Below, piece by piece: positions 11,715 through 25,400 of a DNA stretch of 64,000 bases. Made by a program: the position numbers and the translations under genes. Origin of the DNA: Acanthacorydalis orientalis (lineage: Eukaryota > Arthropoda > Insecta > Megaloptera > Corydalidae); NCBI GenBank assembly GCA_034766995.1, contig CM068314.1, positions 40,770,808-40,834,807 of the forward strand, in the 5' to 3' direction. The notes under the pieces were generated by a model. The model had not been told where the DNA came from. It ran no database searches and worked only from the letters and a program-made list of their open reading frames with translations. Each line of letters begins with the position of its first letter. Position 1 is the first letter of the stretch.

Positions 11715-12776
11715 CCCTTTTAATACCCACCGAAAAAGTAGGACCTCGGCGAGAAAACGCCGAGTCAAACTGATGTAGTTTGGTGAGTTTCGAGAAAAAA
11801 ATTGTAAAAATTTAGTTTCAAGTGATGATTACAAAATTTAAAAAGGACCATGTTAGGAAATAACGAAAAAGTAAATTATTAACTAAAGTATTTCAATATT
11901 TGTTGAAAGTTACATTAATAATGTTTATTCAAAATTATAAAGAAAATTCGAAAAGTTGGTCATCTTTCATAAACACCATTTACTAATAAAAAACACTTAC
12001 TCTAACATAGTTCGACATAGAACATATAATACAAAACATAAACAATGTATATTTATTTATTTATACTAATACTATAGGTATTTTAAAACAAATACATAAT
12101 ATTTCCATGTGTCAAATTCTATGTAAGTGTCAAAAGAGTTATCTACTATAAAGAAAATGATTCATGTATATGGTATGCAGCCAGATAACATCACTGGAAA
12201 AAATATATTCCTTTTTCTTTTATTTTATATTTAACAGCTGGTTTTTTGGCTCCTCAATAGCAAAAAATTGCAAACAATAGTGAGAAACTGCATCAGTTGC
12301 ATTCAGAATTTGATTCCATACAATTATCAAACACATGCTTTTTATTTGGTAAAAATATGGTCAGATGCGACTTACTTTTTGTGCCTACCAGGGATAATTC
12401 ATCTATACTTAGATGCTGGTTAGGTGAGTAATGGAATCTGATTTAGTCTTCGCATGTTCGACAACAGGTTGAGATTCCGCTGACGAGTCACATTCATTAC
12501 TATTTCGAGGTGGTAAAATGTGGTTATTTACATGAATTTTTTTTAAAATAAGTTGAAATCTATTCCTACTAGGCATTTGTCCAAACCATGGAATATAGCT
12601 ATGGTTTGTTGATCAATAACTAAAAACTGTAGGTCTTTGGAGAATCTCCATTTCCAAAAGAACGGCAATAAAGGCCCTCAACTCCAAGCCCATAATGACT
12701 TTAGCATAACGACATGTCGTCGACACTTTTTGCAAGTGTAGCCAACGATGATAAATCGTTGTTTACACTAAAAGGG
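11715..12776 (-). mobile_element. piggyBac-like transposon remnant flanked by TTAA
   Basis: The element starts CCCTTTTAATACCCAC and ends with the inverted counterpart CCCTTTTAGTGTAAAC, and each end is bounded by TTAA (11711-11714 and 12777-12780), the specific target site of piggyBac. A perfect 7-bp hairpin (CTCGGCG, loop AGAAAA, CGCCGAG) at 11745-11764 is a subterminal palindrome. On the minus strand near 12360-12420 one frame reads QHLSIDELSLVGTKSKSH, like the region of piggyBac transposases that carries the first catalytic aspartate. The rest of the transposase is degraded by stops and deletions. Length 1062 bases against 2-2.5 kb for a full element. Confidence 0.8.
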
Positions 12777-13576
12777 TTAAAGAAGAATATTTGAAAATAT
12801 TAATTCGTACAAATAAAAATGGAGTATAAAATCCAGCAAATACATATTTAGTCCCTACATTTATGAACATATCTCACAATCTGTGATAAATTTTGTAAAA
12901 ATAAGTACAATAAATATATTTATTACACAATTCTACTACAATTCAGTTTATAATAGACACATTTACATTTAAATCGTAAAAGCCGGATATTCTCAATAAT
13001 AATAACGTAAAAAAAATTTACTTTGAAACTTTTTTGATTTAAAACGAATTTATTTTATTATTTTTAAGATCCGCTATTAACATATAAACTATCTATTTGT
13101 ACAAAAAATTTTAAAATCTGTTATTAATTAATTTTTGTTAAATACTTTCATATTTACTATCAGTAATATTAATTAAATTTGAAAACATCGACATTTTTCA
13201 GTCATTCAAGATTTCTTTTATTTACATCTTCATAAGTTAATTGAACTATTTATAAGCTAATAATTAAATTAAATTAATTGATTTGTTTAAACTTTAATTA
13301 AATCTAAATTTAACTTTAAACTATTTTTTTCCTTTTTTTATACTCCACAATGTAGAGTCAAATAAAAACAGTTCAAAAAAAAAACATTAATACTTTCAGG
13401 GTGTTAATTAAATAATTATTTTCACTTGGTTAAATTTATTTAAAATATAATACAAAACAAGATTTTAGAGATTATTAAAAAAACTAATTTAATTTAATTA
13501 AAGAATTAATGAACAGTTGCTAATCAAAACTGATAGCATTTGATACGATAAACATTTTTTTAATTAAAATCACTTA

Positions 13577-13605
13577 TGTATATATATATATATATATATA
13601 TATAC
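13577..13605. repeat. (TA)n microsatellite
   Basis: About 28 bases of TA. Confidence 0.85.
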
Positions 13606-14144
13606 CTATATTAAAGTTAATAGTTTAAACTTAATTTTATTTTCGAAAAAAATTAAATCTACTTACATTTTCTACAAAATTTCCGAATAATGAATTCTAA
13701 AAACACTATATGAAGTGTTTTAAATTACATTTTAATTAAGACATTTATTAACAAATGAAAATAAAATAAAGAAAATCTAAAAATTATACACAACCTAAAT
13801 ACTTAATTAAAATTTTGATTACTTCTTTATAAAAATATTTTACATAGCTTTTCTGTTAAATGACAACTTCTTTAAATGTGTTCGTGATTGATTTCTCCAA
13901 CATGTTACCAACAATGAAGTATAACAGTACTTGAAATCTTCACAGTTAAAAAAGAAATAGGTCAGGGCAAAAATCTATGAACGATTTTCAAAAATAAAAA
14001 CTATAACTAAACACAATCTAAACTACACAACAGTATAGTTAAAAAGAAAAAAAATATATTACAGTGTGGTTTTCTTCAAAAGTATGTCTATTTTTCATAA
14101 TAAATGAACGCTTTTATTTCGTTTATATTTATATACATATATAC

Positions 14145-14148
<4 letters not shown>

Positions 14149-14215
<67 letters not shown>

Positions 14216-14216
14216 T
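14149..14216. repeat. (TA)n(CA)n microsatellite
   Basis: About 55 bases of TA followed by a short CA run. Confidence 0.95.
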
Positions 14217-15566
14217 AGACGTACAAATAAATTATAAAACAGTAGAGTATACGTACAATTTCTAAAGAAAAAACTATTTGAATAATATCTATTTTCTCTA
14301 ACGCTGTATTATTAATATTCGTTGGATGCTTCCCAAATAAAGGCGAATGACTTGAGCATAGTGTTGTTATCAATAGATTTTAAAAATACGAATATGCCAA
14401 AACAATTACTACGATTAAACTATTTTATTTTAAAATCGGTATACCAGTATGTAATGGTTAATATGTAAATATTTATATAGATTTACATATTTCTTATTAT
14501 TTTAGTATAAAATAACATTGAAAATAGGTATCTAGATGAGTAAATAAAATAAATAATTTTGAAATATTAATAAAAATTGAAAATAATTGAAATAAACTAA
14601 CGACTGTCTGAAACGAACTCGTACTCATTCGTAAATTAATGAATAAATTTTACAGCGAACACAACTATGTCTACAATTATTTAAATTTAATTCAGACTGT
14701 TTTTATTTCTCTGCTTTCCTCTGTGTGTATATAATAATTTCACAATTTTAAATAAAATTAATAAATAATTGTATTCGTATATTGCGATGAAAATAAAAAC
14801 GAAATCTGAACGATTATAGAAATATGATTAAATAAAATTTACTGTTTTACAAAAAAAATATTATTCATATTCATTTTAAGATATTTTTGGAACTTTATTG
14901 TATGATTTTTGAATAATTTGCAACGCTAAGTAAACTACAAACATTGAAGCAAATTTTGTTATAAAATTTCAACTTTATATGCAGATGTTATGTTACATAG
15001 AATAACAAGTCGAGTAGGAAGCTGGTAGACGATAGTGGTTCTTGACGTATACTGAAGTAATAAATAACGAAATGATTTAACATTTTCTAAATAAAGTTTA
15101 ACAAAAGAATATGTTACAATTCGTACATTATTCTATTTAAAAGACACAAGTGTCTTCTTTTTTCTAACATATTGATTTTACAAAACATGCAACATACTTT
15201 TAGTTAACAACTATCATAGTCAATTTCAGTTCTCTCTCTTTTTTCATTTATATATAACTGTATGTTTGGTGATTCTTCGGATATGTTGAAGTTTTGTTAC
15301 TAGAACCGGTTTAGGTGCATACTTCTTAATAAAATGATTATTTCGAATTATATTTTTAAACGTTATTCATTTTTCGTTTAGAAAAAAATGTGAACCAAAA
15401 ATACTGTTTTTAATTAAAATAATAACTATATTTAAATTACACACAAAGAAAGATATATACGTATTTATTATGAATCAAATTCGGTTATAGCAAACACTAT
15501 AGGACCAACTTTGTTTCCTCATTATAGCACATTACAGATGGCAGATGAGTTTCAGAACATATTTGT

Positions 15567-15571
<5 letters not shown>

Positions 15572-15626
<55 letters not shown>
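15572..15626. repeat. (TA)n microsatellite
   Basis: About 55 bases of TA. Confidence 0.95.
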
Positions 15627-15629
<3 letters not shown>

Positions 15630-16279
15630 CCTAATAATAAGATCGTAAATTATGTTAAATAACAAACTGTGTAAAATTTAAACAACACACAAGTGCCTAG
15701 AAATAACTGGATATCATTACAGGTGAAAAACAGTTTCATATATCATTCTTTAAATTTATAGTAGCCCGAAATCAATAAATTTTTGTTAAGTCCTCATTTA
15801 CTTTCTTGTTAAGTGTACGATGTTATTTTTTACATAAACATTTTTTTTAATGAACGCTTACATTTATTTCAATTGGGTGTAGAATTGAAGTTGCGTTGGA
15901 AAACAGGAACGAGAATTTTATGTTTTTATTGCTTTATGTCCTACACATATTATATTTGAAGATCCGCAGAAAAGTTACTTTATGCCTATTCTACAAACAA
16001 TTATTTACCTCCAATTTTAGGCAAAGTACAATTCTTACAAGTCTTGAGTTTTCTCAATATATCGTTAAAAAAGCCGCTAAGCCCCGTTATAAAAATGAAT
16101 ATTTGAATTAAGATATTTGCTCGCTATAGTTAAATAAAAAACACAAATTCATAATGTTACATACAAAAATGTGAACATTAATTATTAATACCCAGATCAT
16201 TCATCAAGATGTCACAGCAAGTGGAAATAATACCTGAACATCTATTGGACAAACAACAAAGTTTGTAAATTATGATTTT

Positions 16280-16374
16280 TATATCTATCTATCTATATAC
16301 ATATATATATATATATAACATATATTTATGTATGCATATATATATATATATATAAGGTAACATCTCTGTCTGCT

Positions 16375-16422
<48 letters not shown>

Positions 16423-16430
16423 AAATAGAT
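16280..16430. repeat. Compound (TATC)n, (TA)n and (TC)n repeat
   Basis: TATC units at 16281-16295, TA runs around 16299-16358, a TC run at 16377-16404 and a further TA run to about 16424. Confidence 0.9.
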
Positions 16431-16967
16431 AAATGGTAAATATATACATGTATACATTTCGTAATATCAATACTAATTTATAAAGTTATAAAAAAAATAT
16501 GCAATTCAATGATCGAAAAATTAGTAAAAAATCAATAAGCTTAAAGTGATGAAAATATGGTACAATAGATTTAAATACGATTAAACAAAGGTAATTGACT
16601 GTAAAACAACGAACAAAATATGAAGTACTTAATTTCCCTATCGATATTATTATTAAATCTTATGGTTCAGTTAACGTGTAAAGTATAACAAATATAGTTT
16701 CTTTTTTTTATTTTCTTTATAATTAAGTTTACCCTCTGTTCATATCTCAAGTTTCTTGTAATGGATATCTGTGGTATAACAACGTGCTTATACAATTTAT
16801 TTCTTACGTAGAAGTATTCTTGTAAAATACTTCAATTGCAACCATTAGTACTTTGTTTTCAAGATCGTTTTAAAGTTTTTTTTTGGTTCTTTATAAATCT
16901 ATCAAAATATTTGTTCATCATTTTTATCTTATACTCAGAATGAAAATTAATGTACGTATACTGGTCG

Positions 16968-16969
<2 letters not shown>

Positions 16970-17029
<60 letters not shown>
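16970..17029. repeat. (TA)n microsatellite
   Basis: About 60 bases of TA. Confidence 0.95.
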
Positions 17030-17033
<4 letters not shown>

Positions 17034-17439
17034 CGATTTGACAGGCTGCATAATTATTTTTAGTCATATTTTTAGAAAAAAATTTGCTTCAAAATGATCT
17101 AAAGCACAAATTTAAGACATGTAAATAAAAATACATTTATAAATTTCAAATTTTTCAAAAACTTAGAATTTTAATGGCTACTTCATTTCTCTTCAAAAAT
17201 AATTCTTTATTTCAGTTCCTACCCATAGTATATAAACAATAACTTTATGATATTGCCACTTCTACAATTTAATAATTTAATTAACAAGATTTTATTTCAT
17301 CCCTATATAATAACTGTATGTATTATTTAATAACTTTAACTATTCTACTTTTATTTCACGTGTTTATACCACACTATAAAAAGATGTCAATGGATTTTTT
17401 TTCTGCATTAAAAATAATATATTTACGCTGCAAACACAC

Positions 17440-17442
<3 letters not shown>

Positions 17443-17494
<52 letters not shown>
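17443..17494. repeat. (TA)n microsatellite
   Basis: About 50 bases of TA between CA and GTGTG. Confidence 0.95.
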
Positions 17495-17497
<3 letters not shown>

Positions 17498-18135
17498 GTG
17501 TGTGTAAATATATGTATTCTATAAAGTAATGAAAAAAAAATTCCAACCTAAATAAAAAAAAAAACTTATTAAGATCTAGCATTAATTGATATTTTCACTG
17601 TTATAAATTTTTGTTTGATTTACTATATAAAAGTAATTTAATTAATTTTTCAATTGAAATTTTTGTTACACAAATTAGAAAATATTTCAGGATTTCTTTC
17701 AGTTTTTCAATTAATTTCAAATCCATTTTCTAGTTTTTTTATTCGATTTCAACTTCGTAAAAATAAACATCTGGCAATAGTTTTATATAGAGAGAAATAT
17801 TTCAGAACTGTATATACGTATAAAATATTACCAGTCACGGTCTGTATCAAAAATATTAATTTAGTTACTAAGCCAAGATGATAGAATGGCTAGTTAACCG
17901 AAGCGTCGTGTTGAATACAAAAGTGTAAGTTTATCTTCGGTCAAAGTGTTTGCATACTTCTTTACAATCGACACTGTCGATACTTTTTTTTTGTTCTTTT
18001 AAAAAATGTATTGTTTTTATTATCGACTATTATTATATCATTTTAACAATTTGTATTTCAAAAATATAAAAATATTATACATTATAATATGTTTTTTCTT
18101 CGACTTGTGTTATTAATAAAGTTATTACATAAATA

Positions 18136-19428
18136 CAGGTGACGCAAAAAGAACAAAAGTGTTTAAAATATTCATATTTTTCTTGTTTTGTAATATTTTC
18201 ATCTTTTTTTATTTTCCAAGATATAGTACAAGGATGGGGATTTTATCCTGATTACACATGAAAAATAGCTTCACGTAAGTGATACCCATTTTCGACTTCA
18301 CAAAGTCAAGCTCTTTCTAAGGCATTTTTCATCACTTCTCTCAGGAATTCTGAACATAACGCTCGAAGTTCTTCTTGTATGTTGTTTTTTAACTGCAGGA
18401 TGGTTTTTGGCTTATTGACGTATGCATGTTCTTTCATGTAGCCTCAAAGAAAAAAATGAGGAGCACTCAAATCAAGCGAATGCGCAAGCCAGTTAAAATT
18501 GCTGTTTCTTAAAATTATGCGTTCGCTAAAAATTTTCCGCAAAAGTTCCATAACGAGTCTTGCTGTATGCACTGTAGTTCCATCTTGTTGGAACCACATC
18601 TGTGGACGGTTATCAACAGCTGGTCTCAAAAATGTTCAGTCATAGTACAGTATTGAGCACCATTTTTGATTACAGTACTACCCTGTCTTCATTTTCGAAA
18701 AATAAGGACCTATAATCCTTTCGGACGTTACTCCTCACTAAACAATACACTTAAGTGGGTGTAATTGTCGCTAATGAAGTGCTCTTGGATTCTCTGTAGC
18801 CCATATTCTACATTTTTGTATGTTCACGAAGCCATTTAAGTGAAAATGAGCTTCGTCACTAATAAACAAATTGTAAATAAATTCATTATTTTCCTCTGCT
18901 TGCTAGCTAAAACAAAGTGCATAATATAGGCGATGCTGATAGTCTGTTGCCTTTAGCTCTTGCACAAACTGCACTTTGTATGGGAACATTTTTAATGCGG
19001 CCAAAATCGTTTGCAGTGACCTCAGAGATATTCCAAGTTGGGTGTTGAACATCTTTTGACTGATATTTCAGGACTGCTCAATACTTTCCTGTACGCGTTC
19101 AGTATTTTCCTCAGTTAGAGCCGAACGATATCTTCCAGATCCTGGACGGTTATAAACCACAACTTGTTGTCGAAAACGTGCAACCAAACGATTAATCATC
19201 GACTCTGATGGTCCTGTTCAAACATTAAAATAACGACGATATGCTCGCAGCGACAAAATAATTGAACGCTGATTTTCAAAATAAAATTCAGTTATTTTGT
19301 TCTGTTGTGCGCTTTCCCGTGATAAATTCTCTAAATTTTATTTATAACATTGTGAAAAGAAGAGAAAAAACATTTAAACAAAAAATTATTAACTATTCAA
19401 ATTCTTTCGTTCTTTTTGCGCCACCCTG
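18136..19428 (-). mobile_element. Tc1/mariner-superfamily transposon remnant with near-complete length
   Basis: Terminal inverted repeats: left CAGGTGACGCAAAAAGAACA, right (inverted) CAGGGTGGCGCAAAAAGAAC, the second with one extra base near the end and matching closely over about 20 positions. TA lies outside both ends. The minus strand carries a transposase from about 19280 to 18150 broken by stops and shifts. Visible blocks are a helix-turn-helix region (RLVARFRQQVVVYNRPGSGR), the first acidic block (ISDEAHFHLNGFVN), the second (MWFQQDGTTVHTARLVMELL, in an uninterrupted stretch at 18629-18444) and the third (SLDLSAPHFFLWGYMKE). In the third block the expected acidic residue before FFLW is histidine, so the catalytic triad is broken. 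The type resembles the transposases common in ants and bees that are annotated with a DUF4817 helix-turn-helix domain. Confidence 0.8.
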
Positions 19429-21142
19429 TATAACAAATTTTATTATAAACTTAGAAAATTCATACTAAACGAAATAAATATCAATTCAACAACATGAGAT
19501 ACCAAATTAACTTTAGACGGTTTAAATAAAAATTATAAAATTAAACAATGAACAATGACATTAAATAATTTACTTCAAACATTAACAAAATTTTTGTTGA
19601 AATGAATTTCCTTTACAAAGCTTTAGAGATATATGGCAAAAGTTTGAATGTAGGATTGAACATTTGTGAATCTGTGAATAGTTAGTAAATGTTTAGACCA
19701 GCCACTATTATTTGAACTAATGGTCTTATTATGTATTTTGAATTAAACTAAAATAAATTATACGCCACGTACAGTTATAACTTGGACTGTATGCATAAAC
19801 AATAAAAAAAAATCATTATGGTAACTAAATGTCAAGCGGTATTTTATATTTAAATACATTATTTTATTGGAAAACTCACTAATTCTATTATGATTTTGTT
19901 ACAATTTAAAAGTTGAATTATTATTTATATCATTTCTTAACATAAAAAAATATTCAAAAAAAAATATTTTTATAGTACACACAACACAAAAACATCACTT
20001 GAGTATTACAAAAGATTTAACCATTTTATAAAATTATAATTATTTAAAGTTCAATAAATATGACACTCATGAAAATAATCAAGTATTTATATACTAATAT
20101 TCACTGAACTTTCGATACTCAAAATAACATATTATTTGAAAATCGATAATTACATATTGTATTCATTATTATACATCATAAATATGTACAATAATGCTAA
20201 ACCATACAATATCAGCGCGGTTCTATATAAAAAAAATATTGATTTTCTTATATAAAAGCGAAAACTCATGAATAATCGTTCATGTAAATATAATATAAAA
20301 TTAACTGGTTCGAGATTGAATACGGGTGTTTTTTAAACATTATTTTAAAAAATTATATTGGATTATTGATGAATGGTTTTCGAATAATATTTTTGATATA
20401 TTGGTGATATCTTGACATTATTACAATTTTTAATACATTGTATTTATTTTTGTGTTCAAAAATAAATAAATCTTAATGTTATTTAAACTGAATGAAAAAA
20501 ATATACATTATAAAAAATAATTATTTGATTATATTCATGTCTGACTTTTCAAATTGAAAATAGAAGATTGATAAAAAATAATTATTTATTTCAATATCAA
20601 AAAAATGAAATTAATATACAAAATCGCTTGATAATTGTATATCATAAAATAAGATATTCAAAGTAATTTCATTTAACGATATAGACATCTAATGAAATAG
20701 TCTATTCTATATAAGACAGATTTTATGGTGCAATAAACTGCAGCTCAACCAGACATTTTTTTCACTTGTACGTGATATGCAGTAACATTCAAAAACGGAT
20801 ATGTATGCAATCTCATTTTACAGTGTTTCATCTAAAATTACATAGAGTAGTGCATATTTTTCTAAAATAATTGGTATTCTTTGTATTGTAATCTGTGGTA
20901 ATGATGTGTCAGAAAGAAAATATTTTACTTATTATCATAAATAATTCGTCTGTATTTATTTGATGTCAAGTTTTATCAGTCACTATGAGATAAGTTTTAA
21001 TGAAATTTACAGAAAGAAAAGTATGCGTTTTTAAATAGCTTTTTCATGAAACATTATAATAATTTACTTAAATTATGTTATTTTTTATCTAAACCATAAA
21101 TACTGTTTTTCTGTAATTAATTATCAACGTTACACACACACG

Positions 21143-21146
<4 letters not shown>

Positions 21147-21215
<69 letters not shown>

Positions 21216-21216
21216 C
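21147..21216. repeat. (CA)n(TA)n microsatellite
   Basis: About 65 bases of TA preceded by CACACACGCACA. Confidence 0.95.
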
Positions 21217-22275
21217 TTTAAAGAAGAATGAAGATTAGAGTGCTATAAATCAAGATTATTTTTCAAGATACTTTTTTTATAAACATGATCGTGAAAATAG
21301 AATAACATAATAATAGAAGAACTCAATACGAAATCAAAATAGTTCTATAAACTAATCTTTTGTAAAATATAAATCACGTTATTAAAAAATAAATAACATC
21401 AATTATAAATACAGCTGCTACAACCACGCACGTGGTAAAACATATTTTCTGAAAAATTATACTTTTAATTTTTATTAATTCCCAGTTAATAATCTTAGTT
21501 TTTGAAATCATAATTGAAAATCTGAATATTTTCCAAGCAGAAAACCAAAATTTAAAAATTCAATAAGATAGTTAAATCTGGATTATAAAATCTTTACAAG
21601 AAATCATTAGAGGCATGCGTATAATATTTCTTAATAAATTTAATTAAGACTATAAATAGATCCGTAAGAAAGCATATTTTTCGCTCTGACTAGTATTGGT
21701 TCATAATAAAATATCCATAGAATTATTTAATGATCGCAGTAAAAATAATAAATATTTCAGTACTTACGACAGCCGTTCGAAAGATAAAAATAGGATAAAA
21801 AATAACATTCATGATTTATTTGAAATTTGATATATGACATTTAAGCACAACATCTATGAATTTGGTCAGATTATCTATAACACCGGAAATATAAGAGATT
21901 GAGTAATTAACAATGCTTACAAAATAATACTTAAAAATATTCATTCGAACTGCATCCTCTTAGAATTATGTTAAAATAATTAAGACATAAATATATCTTC
22001 TCTAATATGAGAACAGTAACACAGACACAATATACATAACGAACCAACAAAATTTTGAAAAATGAAGATTGATGAGATATTGAAAATTTAATTTTCGTAC
22101 CTGTTCAGACATGTTAACATGTTAAAGAAGTCTTAATGAGGCTAATATGTCTAATAGCAATTGACTATACGTGAATGTCCATTAATAATGGTTTGGTTAA
22201 TGGAAAAAAAGTTTATTATTATAATATCATTTTATTCTTTAGTGATGTAATCCGAAAAGACATATTATTTATGTG

Positions 22276-22281
<6 letters not shown>

Positions 22282-22344
<63 letters not shown>
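22282..22344. repeat. (TA)n microsatellite
   Basis: About 62 bases of TA preceded by TGTGTGTGCA. Confidence 0.95.
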
Positions 22345-22348
<4 letters not shown>

Positions 22349-23036
22349 GAACTGAATACAAGGTACATATTTCATTTATAATACGAATAGAATGAATATC
22401 AATTTAATATTAAAGGAAGTATATATAAAAGTTTAATTATAGAACACAAAGGCTAGTAAAATTAACAATATTAGTTAGTTTTGTATACACTTTTTCATAC
22501 AAAAAGTCAAGATTCGTAGTAATTAGATTTAAAATAAATTGAATAATATATAGTAGGAAATGTATTAGTTATAAAATAAAGTCATTTCAAGAGAACACTT
22601 TAATTACAAAGACAAGTATTACTTTTAAAAATTGAATCTTAAATATTGAATTTCGGAAATTATAAAAACAGTAAATTAACAAGTAGTATTAATTTAACAA
22701 TAATTAATAAAAACTGAAGAAATCAAAGTCATAACTAAGATAATCTATAAACGTTCTAATAACTATAACTGTATTTTTTTAAAACCACAGAAACTGGAAT
22801 TAAAATATCTTAATTATTTATAAATAATAAATTTAAAAAAAAACTGTAATAATATTAATAGGTATAATGTGATGAAGAAACAAGGGTTTACATACCTATC
22901 ATACATTTCAAAATTAACTCACTTGTATTGATTTATTTTCTACTGTCAATTTGATATGTACCATTAAATATTTATGGAGGAAAATCATTTCAGAGAAAAT
23001 CTCCTATATTGTTATATTATTTCGTTAATGTGTGTA

Positions 23037-23040
<4 letters not shown>

Positions 23041-23075
<35 letters not shown>
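23041..23075. repeat. (TA)n microsatellite
   Basis: About 34 bases of TA. Confidence 0.9.
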
Positions 23076-23076
<1 letters not shown>

Positions 23077-23259
23077 TGATTCAATTTAGGCCTTCACATG
23101 AAAGTACTAAAAAAAAAATTTAAAAATTCGTATTATTTTTTATGTAGTATTTTAGTACAATTTAATACTAAAATACAATTGAACTAAAAAACTAAATAAA
23201 AAATAACAGTTTTTTAATTTTCGTATTTTTTTATACTATCATATGGAACCCTACACTGA

Positions 23260-23262
<3 letters not shown>

Positions 23263-23314
<52 letters not shown>
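23263..23314. repeat. (TA)n microsatellite
   Basis: About 52 bases of TA. The 190 bases between this and the previous tract hold an imperfect inverted repeat: GATTCAATTTAGGCCTTCAC near 23078 against the inverted GTGTAGGGTTCCATATGA region near 23240. Confidence 0.9.
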
Positions 23315-23318
<4 letters not shown>

Positions 23319-23724
23319 TAGCAGAAATTTAAAATTTTTTCAATTATATTTCTTAATCCGTAATCCTAAACATTGTTAAAATAACGCAAGAATTAACCAA
23401 TAAAAATAAATGCTCCATTTATTAAAGTTTCACATAAATGCACATCTCATGACGCTTTTTATGTACATCCTAAAGTCAGAAAAAAAGGTAATAAGAAACA
23501 TTGTCTCTGTAATAGGAACTAATTGTATTTTCCAACTAAATTAATCTTAGTTGAACTAATTAAATGTAAACACATTTTACAGTTGTTTCTAGTGTTAATT
23601 AAAATAATTTAATGTCCAACTTCTGTATTCTTGTTTCAAGTGCACCGAAAAAAGGAAGTATGGAATGATTAGTTTCTAATGAATATACTAGAATAACATC
23701 GGTCATACAAATAACATCTTAATA

Positions 23725-23726
23725 TG

Positions 23727-23757
<31 letters not shown>

Positions 23758-23921
23758 GTATGTATTGATCCATATTTGAACAAAAACCTTTCAATGAACT
23801 CATCATCTGTTTCTGTCAACGACTATTCTCAGCTATGTCATTTGTTTGAATTTCCAGTTTTTATTCTTCTATTTCATATTTTATTTATATTTTATACTCA
23901 CACACACATATATATATATAC

Positions 23922-23969
<48 letters not shown>

Positions 23970-23970
23970 G
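23725..23970. repeat. Cluster of TA and CA microsatellites
   Basis: TA at 23725-23751, then CACACAC and TA runs at 23899-23970. Overlapping open frames on both strands here are repeat artefacts. Confidence 0.9.
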
Positions 23971-24845
23971 AATATGTAAAAAAATACTTTTTAGGATTAT
24001 AGTGATTTTCATATTTCTTTTCATTATTATTAACTAATAATGCCTTTTTATGAATAATATGATTATAATTTTTGCATGTATAAGTAGACTGACAGTAAAT
24101 CGAAAACATTTGTTGTTGCTAAGTAGAGTCAAATATTATTCTGTTTGGTATCACAATTTATTTCTATTTTACGAGTCGTAAATAAAATGATAGAACACAT
24201 TTATCTACGTCATACCTTTTAACAATGTATTAATATTAGTGTTAAGAAGATTGGAATAGAAGTTGATTACTTTTTAGTGGAGTTAAAGTCTATATAATTA
24301 CCCAGACTCCGACTACAATTTTTGTTTTTTCTTTAATTGGAACGATATGTGGTGTACTGAATTGAACTTACACTTTTGGTAAGAATTTTTGCTATTTCTC
24401 TTCATTTTCAAAAGACTTGAATACAATAAATGGATCAGAAATAAAACGTACACAAAAATATTTACTTATTTACCGCCTTATGCCTATTCTATACTTCAAG
24501 TATATATGTTAAATAATTTATAATATACTAGTGGAAGTCAGAATAAAGAATCAAAGTCGAAAATAACTTTTGATTACTTTACAACACGAATTACTATAAG
24601 AAACGAATTTTGTGAACTTGCTTATTATTTTAATGCATCTCATTAAAATCTACTATTGACAGGTAGGCCTATTTTGATAAATAAACAGAAATGCTTTTTT
24701 ATTTTACCAATTACTGAATTTCAGAAGTAACATTTTAATGTAAAAATTAATAGTAAGAAACAACATACTCCGCACGTGAGTGAGTAATTTAAATGTTTTA
24801 ATTTCTCTCAAAAACACACTGTTATAACTTTTATTATTAGTGTAC

Positions 24846-24914
<69 letters not shown>
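24846..24914. repeat. (TA)n microsatellite
   Basis: About 68 bases of TA, followed by a GC-richer segment of about 55 bases (GTGGCACAACTAGGGAGAGG onward). Confidence 0.95.
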
Positions 24915-24917
<3 letters not shown>

Positions 24918-25164
24918 GCACAACTAGGGAGAGGGCAAGGGATCCTAGGACCCAAAGGAAAAGGAAATAAAATCACTATCTCCTTTATATATACGTAGAG
25001 AGATTAACGTAACCAGGACTGCAGTAATTCAAGAGCATTGTAAAAAGAACAGAAAACTGGATTTTATTATTTAAATGAATGTTTATTATCACTTAATGAA
25101 TTTTACCGAATTCACATTAAAAATTATTTATCCGTTCAACTAGAAGATTAAATCCTGAATGCGC

Positions 25165-25167
<3 letters not shown>

Positions 25168-25214
<47 letters not shown>
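25168..25214. repeat. (TA)n microsatellite
   Basis: About 46 bases of TA. Confidence 0.95.
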
Positions 25215-25218
<4 letters not shown>

Positions 25219-25322
25219 TTTTGCATTATGTTAATTTATATCAAACAAATAATAACAATAAAAACTACAAAATATATAAAAACAAATAATTATGATGCTT
25301 ATCTTTTTAGACGATTGAAATG

Positions 25323-25354
25323 CATATATATATGTATGTATTTATATATATATG

Positions 25355-25398
<44 letters not shown>
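25323..25398. repeat. Interrupted (TA)n microsatellite
   Basis: TA units broken by GTATGTATTTA and ACA over about 75 bases. Confidence 0.9.

Positions 25399-25400
<2 letters not shown>

Larger units (their letters stand above)
12781..18133. other. Intronic AT-rich stretch, nothing gene-like seen
   Basis: Contains (TA)n tracts near 13577, 14149, 15572, 16970 and 17443 and a compound repeat at 16280-16430. Open frames here are short, lack recognisable motifs and largely run through microsatellites. Confidence 0.6.
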
